From Talpa occidentalis (Eukaryota > Chordata > Mammalia > Eulipotyphla > Talpidae), in assembly GCF_014898055.3 (NCBI RefSeq), contig NW_023603184.1, positions 30,482,808 through 30,546,807 of the forward strand: a stretch of 64,000 nucleotides of DNA, read 5' to 3'. Under the pieces are notes generated by a model. The model saw only the letters and a list, made by a program, of their open reading frames with translations. It had not been told where the DNA came from and did no database searches. A program made the translations under genes and the position numbers. Of the stretch, positions 1 through 13,736 are shown piece by piece. Position 1 is the stretch's first letter. Every line of letters begins with the position of its first letter.

Positions 1-3000
1 CTGTATATACTCCATCCTACTGCTGTCTGGGTGGGCTCTATATGACTCAGTGACAGCAGAGAAAATAGGACAAGTTACTGAGGTTTCAGGCTTTTATTAT
101 TTCTGGGAATTCAAGTGATTCACTAAGGCCATTTGGAAAGCGTGTTTTGTCAGATACAATCTGCGCATTTCCCCTGCTAAAAGCTGAGTAGAAACACAAG
201 AAACCAGTGAGGATTCACAAATATTTGTTTTATGCATGCTGGCCAAGATCGTGACAGGGGAAGAAAAACCAGATGGACACCATGCCCCTGGAATTGCTAT
301 AAATTAAAATCCTCTTTTATCTTCTGTTTTGCAATTCCAGTCACCATTCTCTGCACACTTCTTTCAATATCCACCTCAAATCTGCCTTCTCTAGTAATAG
401 GAAAATATTAAGAGTGATCTCTTTTTCTCATGCTTTTGCCTTCTGGTGTCTTGCTGATCAATATGTATTTTTACGCTTATTATGTTAAATTATCTGTTTG
501 TTTTCAATTCATTTTATATCTACCACAAAACATAAGGTGAAAATATTTCCAACAATGTGTAAACACATAGTTAGGTATTTTACATACTGAATCTTTCACA
601 AAATGCCTCTTTATCTATATTTACTGGCTTAACAATTTTCTCCCATTTTAATGTACTGTATTTACTCTTGGCCAGCACTTTGAGAATTGGCATTTTTGGT
701 CAGACCTTGGGAAAAATGAACATGAACAGAGTCTTGAGACATAAGCTATCTCTAATAAATCAAACACTGCAGAAATAAATGTAACATTGCAGTTTGGTTG
801 AGAGTCACATGACTCTGTAAATGAATTTGTGAAAAATAATTAGTAGTTTTAAATACTTTTGACTTTAAGATACAGGCAGTGTGACAGTGTAGTAGTTACC
901 AGCTAGGGGGAAAGTCTAACTGTTCCCCCTCTTCTGAGAACAGCAATAAAACCCAGGTCATGTCTGGAATAAATTACCCATATTCCATTGGCCCTGATAA
1001 CACCTGATAAAGACTGGCCAGCCAAGTAGTAACAAGTCCTGACTTGTTATCTGGACTATAGGAAGAGACAGTGGTTTTTGTCCTTGAGGTGTGTGAGACA
1101 TGGTACCTGTCAGTTTCTGTATTTCCTAGCACTGGTCTGAAAGGATTTAGTCCTGGAAGAACTAGTCTAGGTGCTAGTTAGTTGCTCCAAAATCTTTTCC
1201 TTTACCCTTTATATTTCAAAATCCCTTTTAAATAAATTTCTTTTTTGTTTAAGCTCATTTCAGTTGAATTTTTATCACTTGCAACCAAATATGAGACTAA
1301 ATATTGTTGACAAAGGAACAAATGCAATCTTAGTGTTCAATCTTTTAAATATACTCAAAGGATACTCAAATTTTATTCTAAACTGTGGCATTGTATTAAT
1401 TCTTGGTGCAGAGATTCAAAGTCATAGCATTGGAAGTGGAAATGGAAATTTCCATTTGGAGATGAAAGTGGAAATTTAATTTAAAGAGAAGCATACACTG
1501 GGGCAATGATGACCTGATAATATGAATTACTAGATTTGTTTTATATATTGGAAAAGCCCATGAAAGTATTTAATTCTTAAGCTTCCAATGCTAAAAGCTC
1601 CTCTATAGAATAACAACCTAGTAGGTTCCTGATATATTTCAGACACCTTCGTGGATTTAATAAATAGCCAACAAATGGCCACTGCATGCCCACTATGTGC
1701 AGACACCATACTGTATCAGGACTTTTGTTTTTGCAATGAGGAGATTATCTCTGCCCTCAGGGCAACTAGACTCATTGAGGATTTCAGCATTCCATCTTCA
1801 GAGAATTCAGAATTTGTTCTCGAACAACATGGAAATAAATACATTATTTCCTGAATTGTTTGTAAATGATTACATCAAAATGTGGGTAGATATTTAGTTA
1901 TATTTAGATAGCCTTATGGTCCTGATATTACATGAGAATAACACCCTTGCGTTAACAAGCAAATTTCAACTGAATAAATTTGAAGCTCTAATTAGGTTTA
2001 TTAAATACTCTATGAATCTGAGAATAACTCATGTTCAGCAGAGAGCAATTCCTACAGGGCATATAAGATGGAAGGCTTTTATAGTAAGGATGGCAAGTTG
2101 GGGAAGTGATCCGCAAGAGAAAAATAAAAGTTAATTGAAGCAAAGTAAGAGTTAAGTGATGACTTTCTCATTGGCTGAGCTGCAGCGTTTCCATTGGCTC
2201 TGCTTGTTCTTGGGCACACAAAAAATTCTTTCTTCAATCAGTACTAGAGCTCAAGCGCTCCCCCTATAGGCTGTCCTGACTCAGATTCCAGTTAAGATTT
2301 TTTGTACAGATTTTCACCCTAGATACCAATGGTTTCCATTCTTTGCCTTGCAGGTCACAAAGTATCCAAGGAATTATTTCAGAAGATTAAGGAATCCATG
2401 CTTCAATAATTATTTTAAATTGCGTAAGTAATAGTGTTCGTTACTGTCATGTAAGTAGACATTGAAATTTTCATTCATTCACGCATTCATTCATTCAATA
2501 TGCATCAGTGACCCATCAGGTCTCAGGTATTGTTCTAAATGCTAGGAATAAAAAAAAAGAACAAAAAATATTTGGAAAGAGTGGAAATCACTGCTTTTTT
2601 CATTGGCAATATTCAGCTTTTTTTAATGTACACCAGAAGAATGGATGGCAAATCCGTGATTCTCTTGATCCTTTATGGGAGCTGGGGAGGGGAATGTGGG
2701 CTTTCACATGCAAAGTTTATGTAAAAGTTATTAGGATGTAAATGATACTCTGCAAACTATGTGATCTAGGTCAATTAAAAAATTTCAAGAATTTTATACG
2801 AACCTGTAATTGTGAATAAAATTTAATTTGGTAAAAGCCACATTATTTTGCTTTGTCATACAAAAAAGAATTTCTTCTTTTTATCACAGTTACTTTAACA
2901 TGAAGCAAACCTGTTCAAAAATAATATGATCCCTGTTTCCATGGTAGTAGCATCCCACAAAGAGGAAGATTTCAAAAGCTCTAGTAACCTGTCATCAGAA

Positions 3001-3931
3001 TCCTGTGGTTGCTAATAATCTCACAAATCCTAGGCTTTACAGAGTCATCAGTGAGGAAAGAAAAGATCAAATACTACTCTTTGCCCCTTTTTTTACATGT
3101 GAAGGTAAAATTATAGGGACTCATTAGCCAAGTTGTATTCTAAATAAAAAGGTACTTAAAAACCAGTGAATGGTGCTATCTTACCACTATGTAGTGATCT
3201 CTATAGTATTGGCTTCTCCCAGCCTTCCCAATTACACTGATAAAATCATTAATAGAGTATATCTCTACAGGTCATGTTAAAGACAGAATGCTGTTAGGCT
3301 ACCAACAGAAAAAGAAGGATTTAAGAGTATTGATATATTTAAAAGAAGATGCATCGAAAGAATGGGAAGGGTTGGCATGAAATATGGTCAATGTGGAGTC
3401 GAAGAGGGAGAATTTGGCAGCACTTATCCAATGCTTTCCAGGAAATGGAAAGAGAATGAATCTGAGGAAGTAAAACTGAATATGGAGAAATATCAAAAAT
3501 AGTTGTTACTTATATCTTTATTGTGGGGTAGAGATTTTTTTTCACATTAATATTTAATTTTTATTTTAGTTATAATAAATACAAGAATATCTCCAATGTG
3601 TTCATTTTTCACTACTTTTGACAAGTAAAGAGTAAGGTCAGCGATTTTCATCTTGGGATGGGGGACATGTGTGTAAAATCAGAGAGTCAGGGCTGCTAAG
3701 TTGGGAACACACCACATCAAAGCCCCGGGGTCATTGGGGGTAGAAATTTTTTTATTAGGTTTTATCATGACTTGAATGAACTCTCTCTCTAGTTTATATA
3801 GTTTCCAAGATATAAGCTTGTCAAGTAGCTTATAAGTTCTCAAACTTTTTAAAAATTTAAATAGCAGACATAAGTATAGTATTCACAGTGGAGGTATGTT
3901 CTTTGTTGTAAATGAATATATTTTCGTGCTT
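1..3931. other. AT-rich intergenic DNA, no gene recognised
   Basis: No exon-like structure or protein family match seen. A CATTCATTCATTCA-rich old repeat piece lies at about 2468-2560. Short open frames are within chance expectation for AT-rich DNA. Confidence 0.5.
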
Positions 3932-3946
3932 AAAAAGTTCAGGGCA

Positions 3947-4213
3947 CGGACCTCCCCGGTGGCCCAGCGGTTGAGCGCAGGGCTGCGAAGCTGCCTGCAG
4001 CCTCTGTAGCGCCCGTTCTGTGCCAGGCCGCTGGGAGAGGGTCCCACATGGCGAGCAGACCTCTCCTGCCGCCCGCTGCTCCCCTCAGCACTGTATTTCG
4101 TCAGTCTGCCTATTCTCTTCCCCGCTCTGGCTCTGGTGAATTCTCTCGCCCTCCCGCGCCTCTGACTGTACCCAGTGCATGTATAAATAAATAAATCTTT
4201 AAAAAAAAAAAAA
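3947..4213 (+). mobile_element. tRNA-derived SINE, copy 1
   Basis: Starts CCTCCCCGGTGGC with tRNA-like A box, ends AATAAATAAATC plus A-tail. It is flanked by a near-perfect target duplication (AAAAAGTTC[A/T]GGGCA at 3932 and 4209). The internal segment is intermediate between the two subfamilies seen here. Confidence 0.9.
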
Positions 4214-4224
4214 GTTCTGGGCAG

Positions 4225-5655
4225 TGCTTGATAGCCATGGTTTTTACTCTAAATAAGTTAATTTGATTGACTGACTTAAGTATCATTTACTTAGAATTTG
4301 AGGTCCATCAGCTCAGATTCATGGATAAAATCAGGATTAGGATAAGAGACTACAAGCTTGGACAAGGATGTCATCTAATGAGATTCTGCCAATGCAACTA
4401 GCTCTTGCTCCAGAAGAATTCTCTCATATCCACTTTTAGAGTCCTTTGACCTAGAGATAATTCTAAAAATTGAAGCGTAGTCTCTCATTAATTGCTTGCC
4501 AAAACCAAAACTAAAATTAAAAAAGAATCCATTTATCCAGGTATATGATTTGAAGTCCATCCCATCTATAAGAATCCAATCCCTAAACTGATGTCATATA
4601 TGTATGTATAAACAATTCAATATAATAGAAATCTCATCAAAATGAATTGAATTGCATTTCTGTCTTCCAGATGGCAATTAAAAATTCTCAGATTTCAAAA
4701 TTTTAATTTTAATACTTTATTAAATCCTTCCCCACACACACACTTTAAGTGGTTTTATTAGGAGAACTAGGAAAAAAAGATTAAAAATGTTTTGAAGAAA
4801 TTCCTCAGGCTTATCTTGGTTGCAAACATGACTTAAGTTGTATCGACCATAACAGATAAGCAATAGCCTAACTCAGATTATGATAACATATGTTGGATTT
4901 AATGATATTTGTAAATACTTAAAAATTTTAAATGGTTAATAAACAGGATGAGAAGTCCAGTATAGAATGGGTTGCCTGAATCAAGAGTCTTAAAGCTTGG
5001 CATTTGACAATAGAGAAGGTGAAAAAACAGCTAAAAATTCTTATCAGTAAGAAGCTTTAGGTATCTCATTAGGTCTAGATAAGGTGATAGTTTGGGATAA
5101 AGATGATAGTAACCTACTGATTACACATTCAAAAGGAAACCAGTGTGTACAGTAGAAAAACCCATTTCCTGGAATTACCGTCAAGTATCTTTTTGTTAAT
5201 GGATTTTATTTTCAGAAATGAAAAAGGCTTTTTGTTTGTTTCTGATCATAAAAGTAATGGGAGTAATGGGAAAGCTAGTGATATAAGTGCCCATTTATCC
5301 ATACCTAATATTTAATGAAGGAAACAAAAGAAAATTTCATTAATGCTGCAACCAGAGCCATCTTCATCTTCATTATACAATCTCTGGGCAAGGATTGCAA
5401 AGGTCTGGCACATGATTCTCCTACTCATAATTACAGTGGGCTGGGCAACGGGAACTGGGCAGAGATTGATACAAAAGCGCCCCCCTGGCACTTCTGAACT
5501 ACAGGAACAGATACTTGTGATATGAGTAGACTCCAGGAAAGATGGAAAAAATCTTGCTTAGAGTGGAGGGGATGCTGGAAGAGAAACTATTTGGCCAATT
5601 AGTGCCATTAGATTTCTCCAAACAAACTTCCTAAGCAGTAAAGATCAACCGCAAA
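4225..5655. other. Intergenic DNA, nothing recognised
   Basis: AT-rich, no gene and no clear repeat family. Confidence 0.45.
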
Positions 5656-5659
5656 CCTT

Positions 5660-5925
5660 TAAAGATTTATTTATTCATACATACAAGAACCGGGATACAG
5701 GTCAGAAGTGTGGGAAGGTGAGAGGATTCACCAGAGACAGAGTAGGGAACAGAACAGGCAGACTGACTGAAATACACTGCGGAGAGGAGCAGCAGGCGAG
5801 ACAGGAGAAGTCTGCCTTGCCATGTGGGTTTCTCACAGGCCTGCTGGGATTGAACCCGAGCTGCAGAGGCTGCGGACAGCTTCACAGTGCTGCGCTCAAC
5901 CGCCTGCGCCACCAGGGGAGACCCC
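5660..5925 (-). mobile_element. tRNA-derived SINE, copy 2 (older subfamily)
   Basis: Reverse orientation: AGATTTATTTATTCATACATAC at the left is the complement of the A-rich tail, and CACCAGGGGAGACCC at the right is the tRNA-like head. The short-linker subfamily (GCCTGTGAGAAACCCACATGG type on the element strand). Confidence 0.85.
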
Positions 5926-6312
5926 TGCACCGACTCTTTAATGAGAAGTCTCAATATTGAAAATAGCTTCTCTATTAGAAATAGTAAAATAAGCGCAAAC
6001 TTAAGGGGTCACGCCCCATGATACAGGGAATAGCAAAAAATGAATGATAATGAAAGATTCTCAGTAAATTCAGAAAGGAAATCTAGAGTCAAATTTCCAG
6101 GTTATAGTTGTACATAGACACAACTCCCTTCTTGCTCACACACTCATCCACCATAGAAAGATAGGTAATAGAAGAAAGAACATTTATTGTAAAACTTCAT
6201 TCCATTAACTCTATATGAATGGAAAAATTAAAATAAAGCTGAAGGACATGGAAAGGAGAGCCAACGAGATTTTATCAACAGTAATCTAAAGCAAGTATTA
6301 CATTTACAAGAT

Positions 6313-6618
6313 AAATGTGCAGAAAACCACCAGTTTGCACGTAAGAATTTTATAGCAAAGAGGATTAGAGGGACATTTTATAAGCAAAAGAATGAAAACA
6401 ACATTTTGGAATATTTACTCTAGGACACAAAGAAAACTTCAACTGTAATCATTTTGTGCTTTCAAGGAAATTAAGGAAAATGATTCAAGCAGGAGATTTT
6501 ACAATAGATTGAAATGAAAAAGTTACTGGTAATAGCTAAGATAAGAAGAAAAATATCACTTTCTAGACATAAATAGTATTTATACCAATGTTAATTTCCT
6601 ATATTGATAGTTTTACTG
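6313..6618 (+). repeat. Diverged direct repeat, unit 1 (partner at 10471-10757)
   Basis: About 300 bases resemble 10471-10757 in order and orientation. Shared blocks: GTGCTTTCAAGGAAATTAAG, ATTCAAGCAGGAG, AATATCACTT[T/A]CTAGACAT, CCAATGTTAATTTCCTAT. Family not recognised. Confidence 0.8.
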
Positions 6619-7429
6619 TTTATGTAAATTATTAATATGTATATGTGTGCAAACACACATCTCACTGATAAGCAATGTATCTAGATAAGTGTGATATAGT
6701 AGGTGTTCAATAAATACTTATTAAATGATTTAATCATTTCACCCACACTGGTGTGGCATAGTGATAAAGAGTGATCATTAGAATTGTGCAGGAAGGTATT
6801 TGAAAATGTAGAAATCTAGATTCTATCTCATCGCTATTCAATTAGAATCTCTGAGAAAATGATGGAAGTTGATAACAACACAATAGCACTTCCATATATC
6901 TTAGTCCTTTTTTTGACAGATTACATAAACAAGAAAAGCACAGAAGGGAGATCTTAATCATAAAATGAGCAAGGCTAATCTAATCTGAAGTAATTTTAAA
7001 AACATTTTTAAAATTGTGGATTTTTTTTTCTTCATAGTAAATCTTGTATAGACTCTCAAGGATCGAGAGACACAGTTCTGATACTTGTTATGTGACTATT
7101 GATCTAGCAAATGCATTCTTTTCAATATCCATAAGTAAGGACACCAGAAGCAGTTTTGTTAATTTGGGCTGAGCAGCTTATGAACTTGCTCTATGACCTG
7201 TGCCTGCCCTCTGTCCCAACATAGTAGCCTAAAGGGTCTTTGAACATCTGGACATTCTGCAGATTATCACATTGATTTGATATACTGATATTATGTTATT
7301 ATGTCTTGATGAGCAAGAAACAGTAAAGATTCCAAAGGTTTGTGTATGCCATCTATGCTCCGGAGGTGGGAGATAAAATTCTGTAAACATTCAGGGGACT
7401 GCCACATTGGTGACATTTTTAAGGCCTAA

Positions 7430-7600
7430 TTAGACTTTGGCGTCAGACAAAATTGGCTTGAGTTCATGTTCCATTATTTACTGGTTGTGCATTTTTTAAT
7501 AAATTCTTTAACCTTTTAAGTCCAAGTAATGATTCAATTTATGAAAATCTTAGAATGGTGCCTGGCATATAGTAAATGTTTAATTAATGTACATGAGATT
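7430..7600 (+). repeat. MIR fragment
   Basis: GGCGTCAGACAAAATTGG, then GGTGCCTGGCATATAGTAAA is the normal order of a MIR core and tail. Confidence 0.5.
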
Positions 7601-8239
7601 TCTTCTTCTTCTTATTGCTCATTTTAGGGACTAGAATCTTGATTGCAATTGTTAATGGATCCAGCCAGTCCAGAAATCTATTTGTAACAAAGTCTAGGAG
7701 CATTCTTTAACTCAGGATTATAGAATAATGAGAAAAAAAAGTCTAAGCTTGGAATATCCGAGCCCACATTATGGATTGGGAAATTAGAGTGAGTTTAATT
7801 ACATGGATGTAAGTTATTTGGTAATTTAGGATAATTTATCTTTATTCTTTATTATATTTTAAATTTAATTCATTATTGCCCATGAATCTTCTCAGGAAGG
7901 ATGAAGTCTTGACCTATCTCTACTCTTCTTTAAACCTACTCTTCCTCATAGCAGGAGGAAAGAATGCAACTTAGGATACTAAAACAACAGTCACATTACT
8001 TTAAAAGGGCAAAATTATTGTCATAAAAAATAGATTTGTCTCTTCCTCTCTGGAATTCTTGCTGATAAGCAATCAGCGTGTGGAAAGGAAACTGAGCCTG
8101 GGTTTCTGTTCTTTCAATTTTGTCTTATTCATCTGTGCCTGCACAATTGAATTAGATTAAGCCTTCATCTCTAATTCACAAGGAGTGTCCATTTCAGCCT
8201 GAGGTCTAAACCACTTTCTCCATTCTTTGAAAAAATATG

Positions 8240-8870
8240 ATTGATACCACCACCTCACAGCAGTGAGAATGGCCCACATCAAAAGAAGCAACAATTTTTG
8301 AAGAGGGTGTGGAGAAAAGGGAGCCCACATATATTGTTGTAGATAGTTCAATCCCTGCAGAAAGTAATGTGGAGATTTCTCAAAAGACTAAAAATGGAGC
8401 TGCCATATGACCCAGTAATTACACTCCTAGATATCTACCCGCAGACAAGAAAACATTAATTAGAAAGGAAATCTGCATCCCTATGCACATGGCAGCATTA
8501 TTGACAATTGCCAAGATATAGAAACAACCTAAGTGCCCAGAACAGATGAGTGGATCAAGAAGATGTGGTACATATACATAGTGGAATATTACTCAGCAAT
8601 AAAAAAAGAAAATCTCATGTCCTTTGCAGCAAAATGGACAGAGTTGGCAGAGATAATGCTAAGTGAAATAAGTCAGAAAGAGAAAGGTAAATACTTGATG
8701 GCATCACCAATATTTGTAATATAGAGAAACCAAAATAAGAACCAAAGAAAGACAACAATGGACTATAATGGTGGACTATGGGTAATTTGGTGACAGTTAC
8801 CCTATGATGGTGCTATCTGATACAGTGAGTCTTAATGTTACCACAATTAAAAGAACAAATTATTGTTTAA
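8240..8870 (+). mobile_element. L1 3' fragment (end of ORF2 and 3' UTR)
   Basis: The + strand encodes the conserved L1 ORF2 C-terminal stretch (DEWIKKMWYIYIVEYYSAIK and EIMLSEISQKEK), followed by a 3' UTR-like segment. 5' truncated and coding-dead. Confidence 0.85.
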
Positions 8871-8976
8871 AAAAGCTGATTGATAATTTGATTTAACTCT
8901 AATCTTAATCTATACCAAAGGTAACTATAAATGACATTCTGATATTCATTTCAATTTTTGTATGCATTGTTAGATA

Positions 8977-9032
8977 ATCTGTTAATTTATTCAACTACTC
9001 ATTCATCTGTTAATTTATTCAACTATTCATTA
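8977..9032. repeat. ~28-bp tandem duplication
   Basis: ATCTGTTAATTTATTCAACT followed by ACTCATTC and then again by ATTCATT. Confidence 0.8.
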
Positions 9033-9034
9033 TT

Positions 9035-9895
9035 TCTTTACATTTATTGAGTGCCTATTACGTGCTAGAGACCCTGAAATCCTTGGCTGAAATCCTTGCT
9101 TGTAGCCTGAAATCCTTGCCTACATGAGACTTATATTCCAGTAGCAGATAATGAAATGAAACATTTAAGTATATAAAATATAGGTGGTGATATATACTAG
9201 TGAGAAAGAGCAGAATAAAAGTCTAGGAAATGTTGTTAGTGGGTTGGGGTTAAGTTTTGTATTGGGCGGCCAGAGAAGAGATCACTGAAATTATAAAAGG
9301 TTGAAGGAAAAGAAAGTGCAAGTCCTGAGGCGACCAGGTGGTGGGGGGTCCCAGATGAAATACTATGTGGGTGCAGGTTGGAGGTGGGAGTGTGTGGACA
9401 TAACCTGTGTGTCTGGTAAGGGCTTTGGTACTTAGAGTGAAAGGGGACTTTTGCAGGGCCTTGAGCAGAGGAGGGCTGTGATATTCCCTACATCTTCACA
9501 GTGCACAGAACAGAAAAAAATTCAGCCTTCATGAAATTTATATTCTAGTGGAGAAAGCAGGCAATAACAAAATAAATAATATTTAGAGAATAGAAAGCAA
9601 TAAGTGTTACTAAGAGAGAATAAGGCAGGACATAACATTCTGGTGATAGTGTTGAGAACAGAATGTTGGGGGGACTTGGTGGGGGCTATGGGGGTAGATG
9701 AAGAGACAGAGGTTATGGCAATAATTAAGGCAGGAGGTGGTGAGAGTGGCTGGGAGTAGGGTGGTAGAGGTGGAGGTGAAGGAACATGGAAGATTTAGAT
9801 TTGGAAGGCAGAGTCAACCAGAATTGGTTAATAGATTGGATGTGTGGTTTGAGAGAAAGAGAATTCAAGAATGACTTGAGCCAAGGATGAATTTT
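9035..9895 (+). repeat. Ancient mammal-wide interspersed repeat
   Basis: TTTATTGAGTGCCTATTACG then blocks such as CAGGGCCTTGAGCAGAGGAG and GGTGGTAGAGGTGGAGGTG and GATTGGATGTG follow, in order, a long and very old repeat common in mammals. Includes a threefold CCTGAAATCCTTG repeat at 9073-9121. Confidence 0.5.
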
Positions 9896-10335
9896 GGACT
9901 GGAGTTTAGCTCCAAGACTAGTACTGACAAGCTCACTAGTACTGTGCTCTTGGGCAATTATTTAACCTATCTGTGGCTCAATGTAGTCATCACTAAAATG
10001 GAAAATAATTGTATAATTCACAATTGTGAGAATGAAATGTGTTTATCCCTCTCATGATCTTGCCAGCATACCTGTCATGAAATAAATATTTGAAACAAAA
10101 ATTTAGAAAAGTTATGATGGCAGTAGCTAGCACCAATATAGCCAGTCACTTTATACCAGGCATCATTTTAAGAACTTTGCGTATAACTCATTTTATCGCT
10201 CACAAAATCCTAGGAGGCAGATGCTATTACCTACCTTTTAACTGCATGGAGATGGCATGGAAGGTGAAGTCTCAGAGCTAGCAGGTGGCAGAATTGCTGT
10301 TTAATTCTAGACAATGTGACTCCAGAGGCCATGCA
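9895..10335. repeat. Two MIR fragments
   Basis: About 9930-10095 (+): CTCTTGGGCAATTATTTAACC with a trailing AATAAATATTTG. About 10110-10335 (-): TTATACCAGGCATC, AGGAGGCAGATGCTATTA and GAGCTAGCAGGTGGCAGAA. Confidence 0.55.
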
Positions 10336-10470
10336 TTTTGGACTCTCAGAAGTCTCATAACATGGTTAGCTACAGGTACTATTTACTGGGTCCTTTCTTC
10401 CTTAGGGCATTCATTCTTAATCTGTTGATGAACCTGTTTAAATTTCATAAGCATATTAAACTCAAAAGAT

Positions 10471-10757
10471 AAGTATCCAAGAAAACACCAGGACGCACAT
10501 AAGCATTTTATACCAAAGACGATTAAAGTGGCATATTATGTAAAAGATGGATGAAGATAACATTTTGGGATATTTACGCCATGGCACAGCTGTAACCACG
10601 TCGTGCTTTCAAGGAAATTAAGGGAAATAATTCAAGCAGGAGTTTTTACAAAAAAGCGAGAAAAAAAGCTACTACAAGAGCTACGATAAGGAAAATATCA
10701 CTTACTAGACATGAATTTTATTATGCCAATGTTAATTTCCTATTTTTGATAGTTATA
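10471..10757 (+). repeat. Diverged direct repeat, unit 2 (partner at 6313-6618)
   Basis: Partner of 6313-6618, with several small indels. No coding capacity. Confidence 0.8.
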
Positions 10758-11269
10758 CATGCTCAAAGTTCACTTAAAGTCTGGTATTTATCAACTGTGC
10801 TTCTAGGAGCATTGTTACCCCCCACCTACTTTGTTAAGTATAATTTCTAATTATAAATGACCTATCTCGCTACTGGCCAGGTCCTGTTGCTTCCTGGCCT
10901 CTAATTTGAGCATGCTCTCTCCTTTATCTGTGGGATCAGTCTTTTGCCTTAGTGTTGCAACTCAGGAATTCAAATCTACCTATTTTAATGGGAAGATTCC
11001 TGGTTGGCTTTCTATCTCTTGTGGCTGCTGCCACTTGGGGGCATTCTTGTTTTACTATTCTGTGACCATTGTGATGTTGCCAATAGTTGCTTAGCTAAAT
11101 GGCAACTCAAATACATGAGTTCCCTTTTGTCATACCACACACATCATGTGTAGTATGTATTATTTTAAATAGATAGGTCTAAATTCCCTATCCAAGATCT
11201 TATCAGCTAAAATAGGTTTTAATAATCAAGAGAACATTTTTTTTTGGTAATCAGTAACTATTTAATTGT

Positions 11270-12760
11270 CACTTATCCACTCTTTTTTTCTTTATGTAGA
11301 TCCTAGTTTCTGACCTGTATAGTTTTCATTCTCTCTAAAGAAATTCCTTTAACATTTCTTTTAAAGTAGGTCTAATGTCAACAAATTCCTTCAATTTGGG
11401 GAGAAAATCTTAGTTTTGCTTTCACTTTTGAAGGTAATTTCATAGGGTGCTGAATTCTATGCTGCTGGAAATTCTCCCCGACCCCCAATATTTTAAAGAT
11501 TCCATTCCATCCCATTCTTGCTTGCATGGTTTCTGAGGAGAAGTCAGGTGTAATTCTTTGTAATTATTTGTCCCTCTAGGATCCTTTGTTCCTATAGTGG
11601 CAGGAAGGGCACTGAGCTGGTTCTTTAATCTGGCAGACGGGTAAAGGAGAGTCCTGGAGCCCTTGGTGACTTTCTTAGGCTTTTATTGAGCTTTTACAGG
11701 TAATGCAGCAACTAGGTACACCACAGGCAGGGATACCAGAGGGCCAGGAGGCAGGAAGGGGTGCCAGAGGTCCAGGAGGCCGATAGGCCTCCAAGCTTCC
11801 GGCAAGTCTTCACTCTGGGCTTCTCTGGCGTTCTTTCTTGCCTTCTCTCTCTCCTGCCTTTCTCCTGCCTATGATTCTCTTGGCCAATATCTCAATACTG
11901 CTGGTATGGCCAACAGAAGTAAACAATATAACTTACAACAATGTACAAATGCAGTTGCCCACCATCAGGCATGCAATCCTAGTGGTTGGAAGGCAGAAAA
12001 GCCTGAAAATCATTTACCCTACAGTTCCTTTTCCCCTCCCCCTTCTCTCAGAGCTTTTTCTTTATCTTTGATTTTTTTGTAGTTTTGTTTTTTGTAGTTT
12101 TGTAGTTTTTTGTAGTTTTGTTTGAAAATGTTATTCTTAGGTGTAGGCTTTGTTTATTCTATTTGGTGTTCTCTAAGCTCCCTGGATCTGTGATCTGGTT
12201 TCTAATATTAATTCAGAAATTCTCAATTTGATGGAAATTTTCAATTGTTTCTAATATGTCTTTTGTTCCTTTCTCTCTTCTTCTGATATTCCTGTTACAC
12301 ATACAGTACACTTTTTGTCGCTATACCAAGTCCTTGGATATTGTCTTGTTTCTTCTAGTCATTTTTTTCCTATTTGCTTTTCATTTTTGAACTATTGACA
12401 TATTCTCAAACTCAAATTCTTTCCTCCATCATCAAAAATCCTTTTTATTTCATCAACAGTGTTTTTTTTAATCCCTAACATTTTTTTGGTTCTGTTTTAG
12501 GATTTTAATCTATCAGTTTACAGTGCCCATCTGTCCTTGCACCCTACTTTATCAATTACTGTCTTTTATATTCATTGTAGTTGTTTTAAATTCCTGGTGC
12601 CATAATTTCAACATTATTGTTATCTTTTCCTGATGCTCTGTCTACTCATACTATGTTTTTTCTGTTTTAGTATGCTTTGTAATTTTTTCTTAATAGCTGT
12701 AGGAGGTACTGAGTAAAAGGAGCTGCTATAATACGGTGGTGAAGTGTGCGGGACGGGGAA
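11270..12760 (-). mobile_element. Old L1-like retroelement, reverse orientation, split by an LTR
   Basis: AACATTTCTTTTAAAGTAGG, CTTTTGAAGGTAATTTCATA and later text resemble the antisense of old mammalian L1 5'/internal regions. It is interrupted by the solo LTR at 11593-12023 and contains a T-rich TTTTGTAG simple repeat at 12066-12125. Family is not certain. Confidence 0.45.
11593..12023 (-). mobile_element. Solo LTR, copy A
   Basis: Bounded by 5-bp duplications GTTCC (11588-11592 and 12024-12028). On the - strand it begins TGTAGGGTAA and carries AATAAAAGCC as LTR poly(A) signal. Same family as 13321-13736 in opposite orientation. No internal retroviral genes are seen; a 5-bp duplication is usual for class III (ERVL-like) elements. 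Confidence 0.75.
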
Positions 12761-13320
12761 TGTGAGGCCTGAGTCCCTGAACTGTCAAATTCATACGTTT
12801 TACAGTAATTTTTTCCCCCTTAAGTGGGAGAGAATGGCTAGAGAGGCAATGATTGCTGATTGGGGTTCAGTATTCCTTTTCCCTACATCACTTAGGCCAT
12901 GATAATATCCAGCATATTAAACTCTGGTTAATTGGTTTCTCCTGAGTGTAGGCTTGTTAAGAACCAAGTGCTCTGTGTATTTCAAAATGGTTACCCTCTC
13001 CCCCTCCAGGAAGCACAATGGAATTTCCTCCCATATTTACTGATAACTTGACCAAGCTTCTTGAGGTAAGTTTCATAAAAAAAGGGGACTGCCCCAAGAT
13101 TGAGTGCCTCTAGGCTTCTTAACTCTCAGAGTTGCTCACATGGAGCCTCCAGCAATTCATTAATTAGGGCTCAGTTTTTCCTGTCCAAGCTGCTAGTTCC
13201 CAAGGAGGCTTCCTTTATGAGTTTGTACTCTGGTAAGCCTGCACTCCCTGTATTCTCATATTGTCTTGTTAATCAGGGGGAGCAGCAGTTTGCCTTGTGT
13301 TCTTGCTTATTTTGTGGCTC

Positions 13321-13736
13321 TGTAGGGTAAGGAAAAATGTCAGGCTTTTCTGCCCTCCCGCCATCAGGATAGATGATGGATCCTTGAGGTCCTGAACGCA
13401 TGCCTGATGGCGGGCACCTGCAGTAGGGTGTGGGCATAGGTAGATGGGATTCACCTGGGCTAAGACTGGACTTTTAAGGGCAGCGTCACAGGGACTCCAG
13501 AAGCAGCAGAAGCTGAAAGAGAAGCCAAGAGAGAAGCAAGAGAAGTAGAAGCAGAGAGAACGCCAGAGAGCCCAGATAGAGTGAAGATTTGCTGGGGGCT
13601 GGGAGGACTGCCAGTCTGCCATGTACCCGCTAAATCCCACTAAAAACCTGCAAAAAACCACTGAGGACTCTGACTCCTCCTTTACCCAGTCTGCTGGATC
13701 AGAAAACCTGCACTGTGTCCATTCCTGGACTTTAAA
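13321..13736 (+). mobile_element. Solo LTR, copy B
   Basis: Starts TGTAGGGTAAGG and is bounded by GGCTC duplications (13316-13320, 13737-13741). It shares GTCAGGCTTTTCTGCC, AGAACGCCAGAGA and CTCCTTTACCC blocks with copy A. The 197-codon open frame across it on the other strand is not a gene. Confidence 0.75.
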
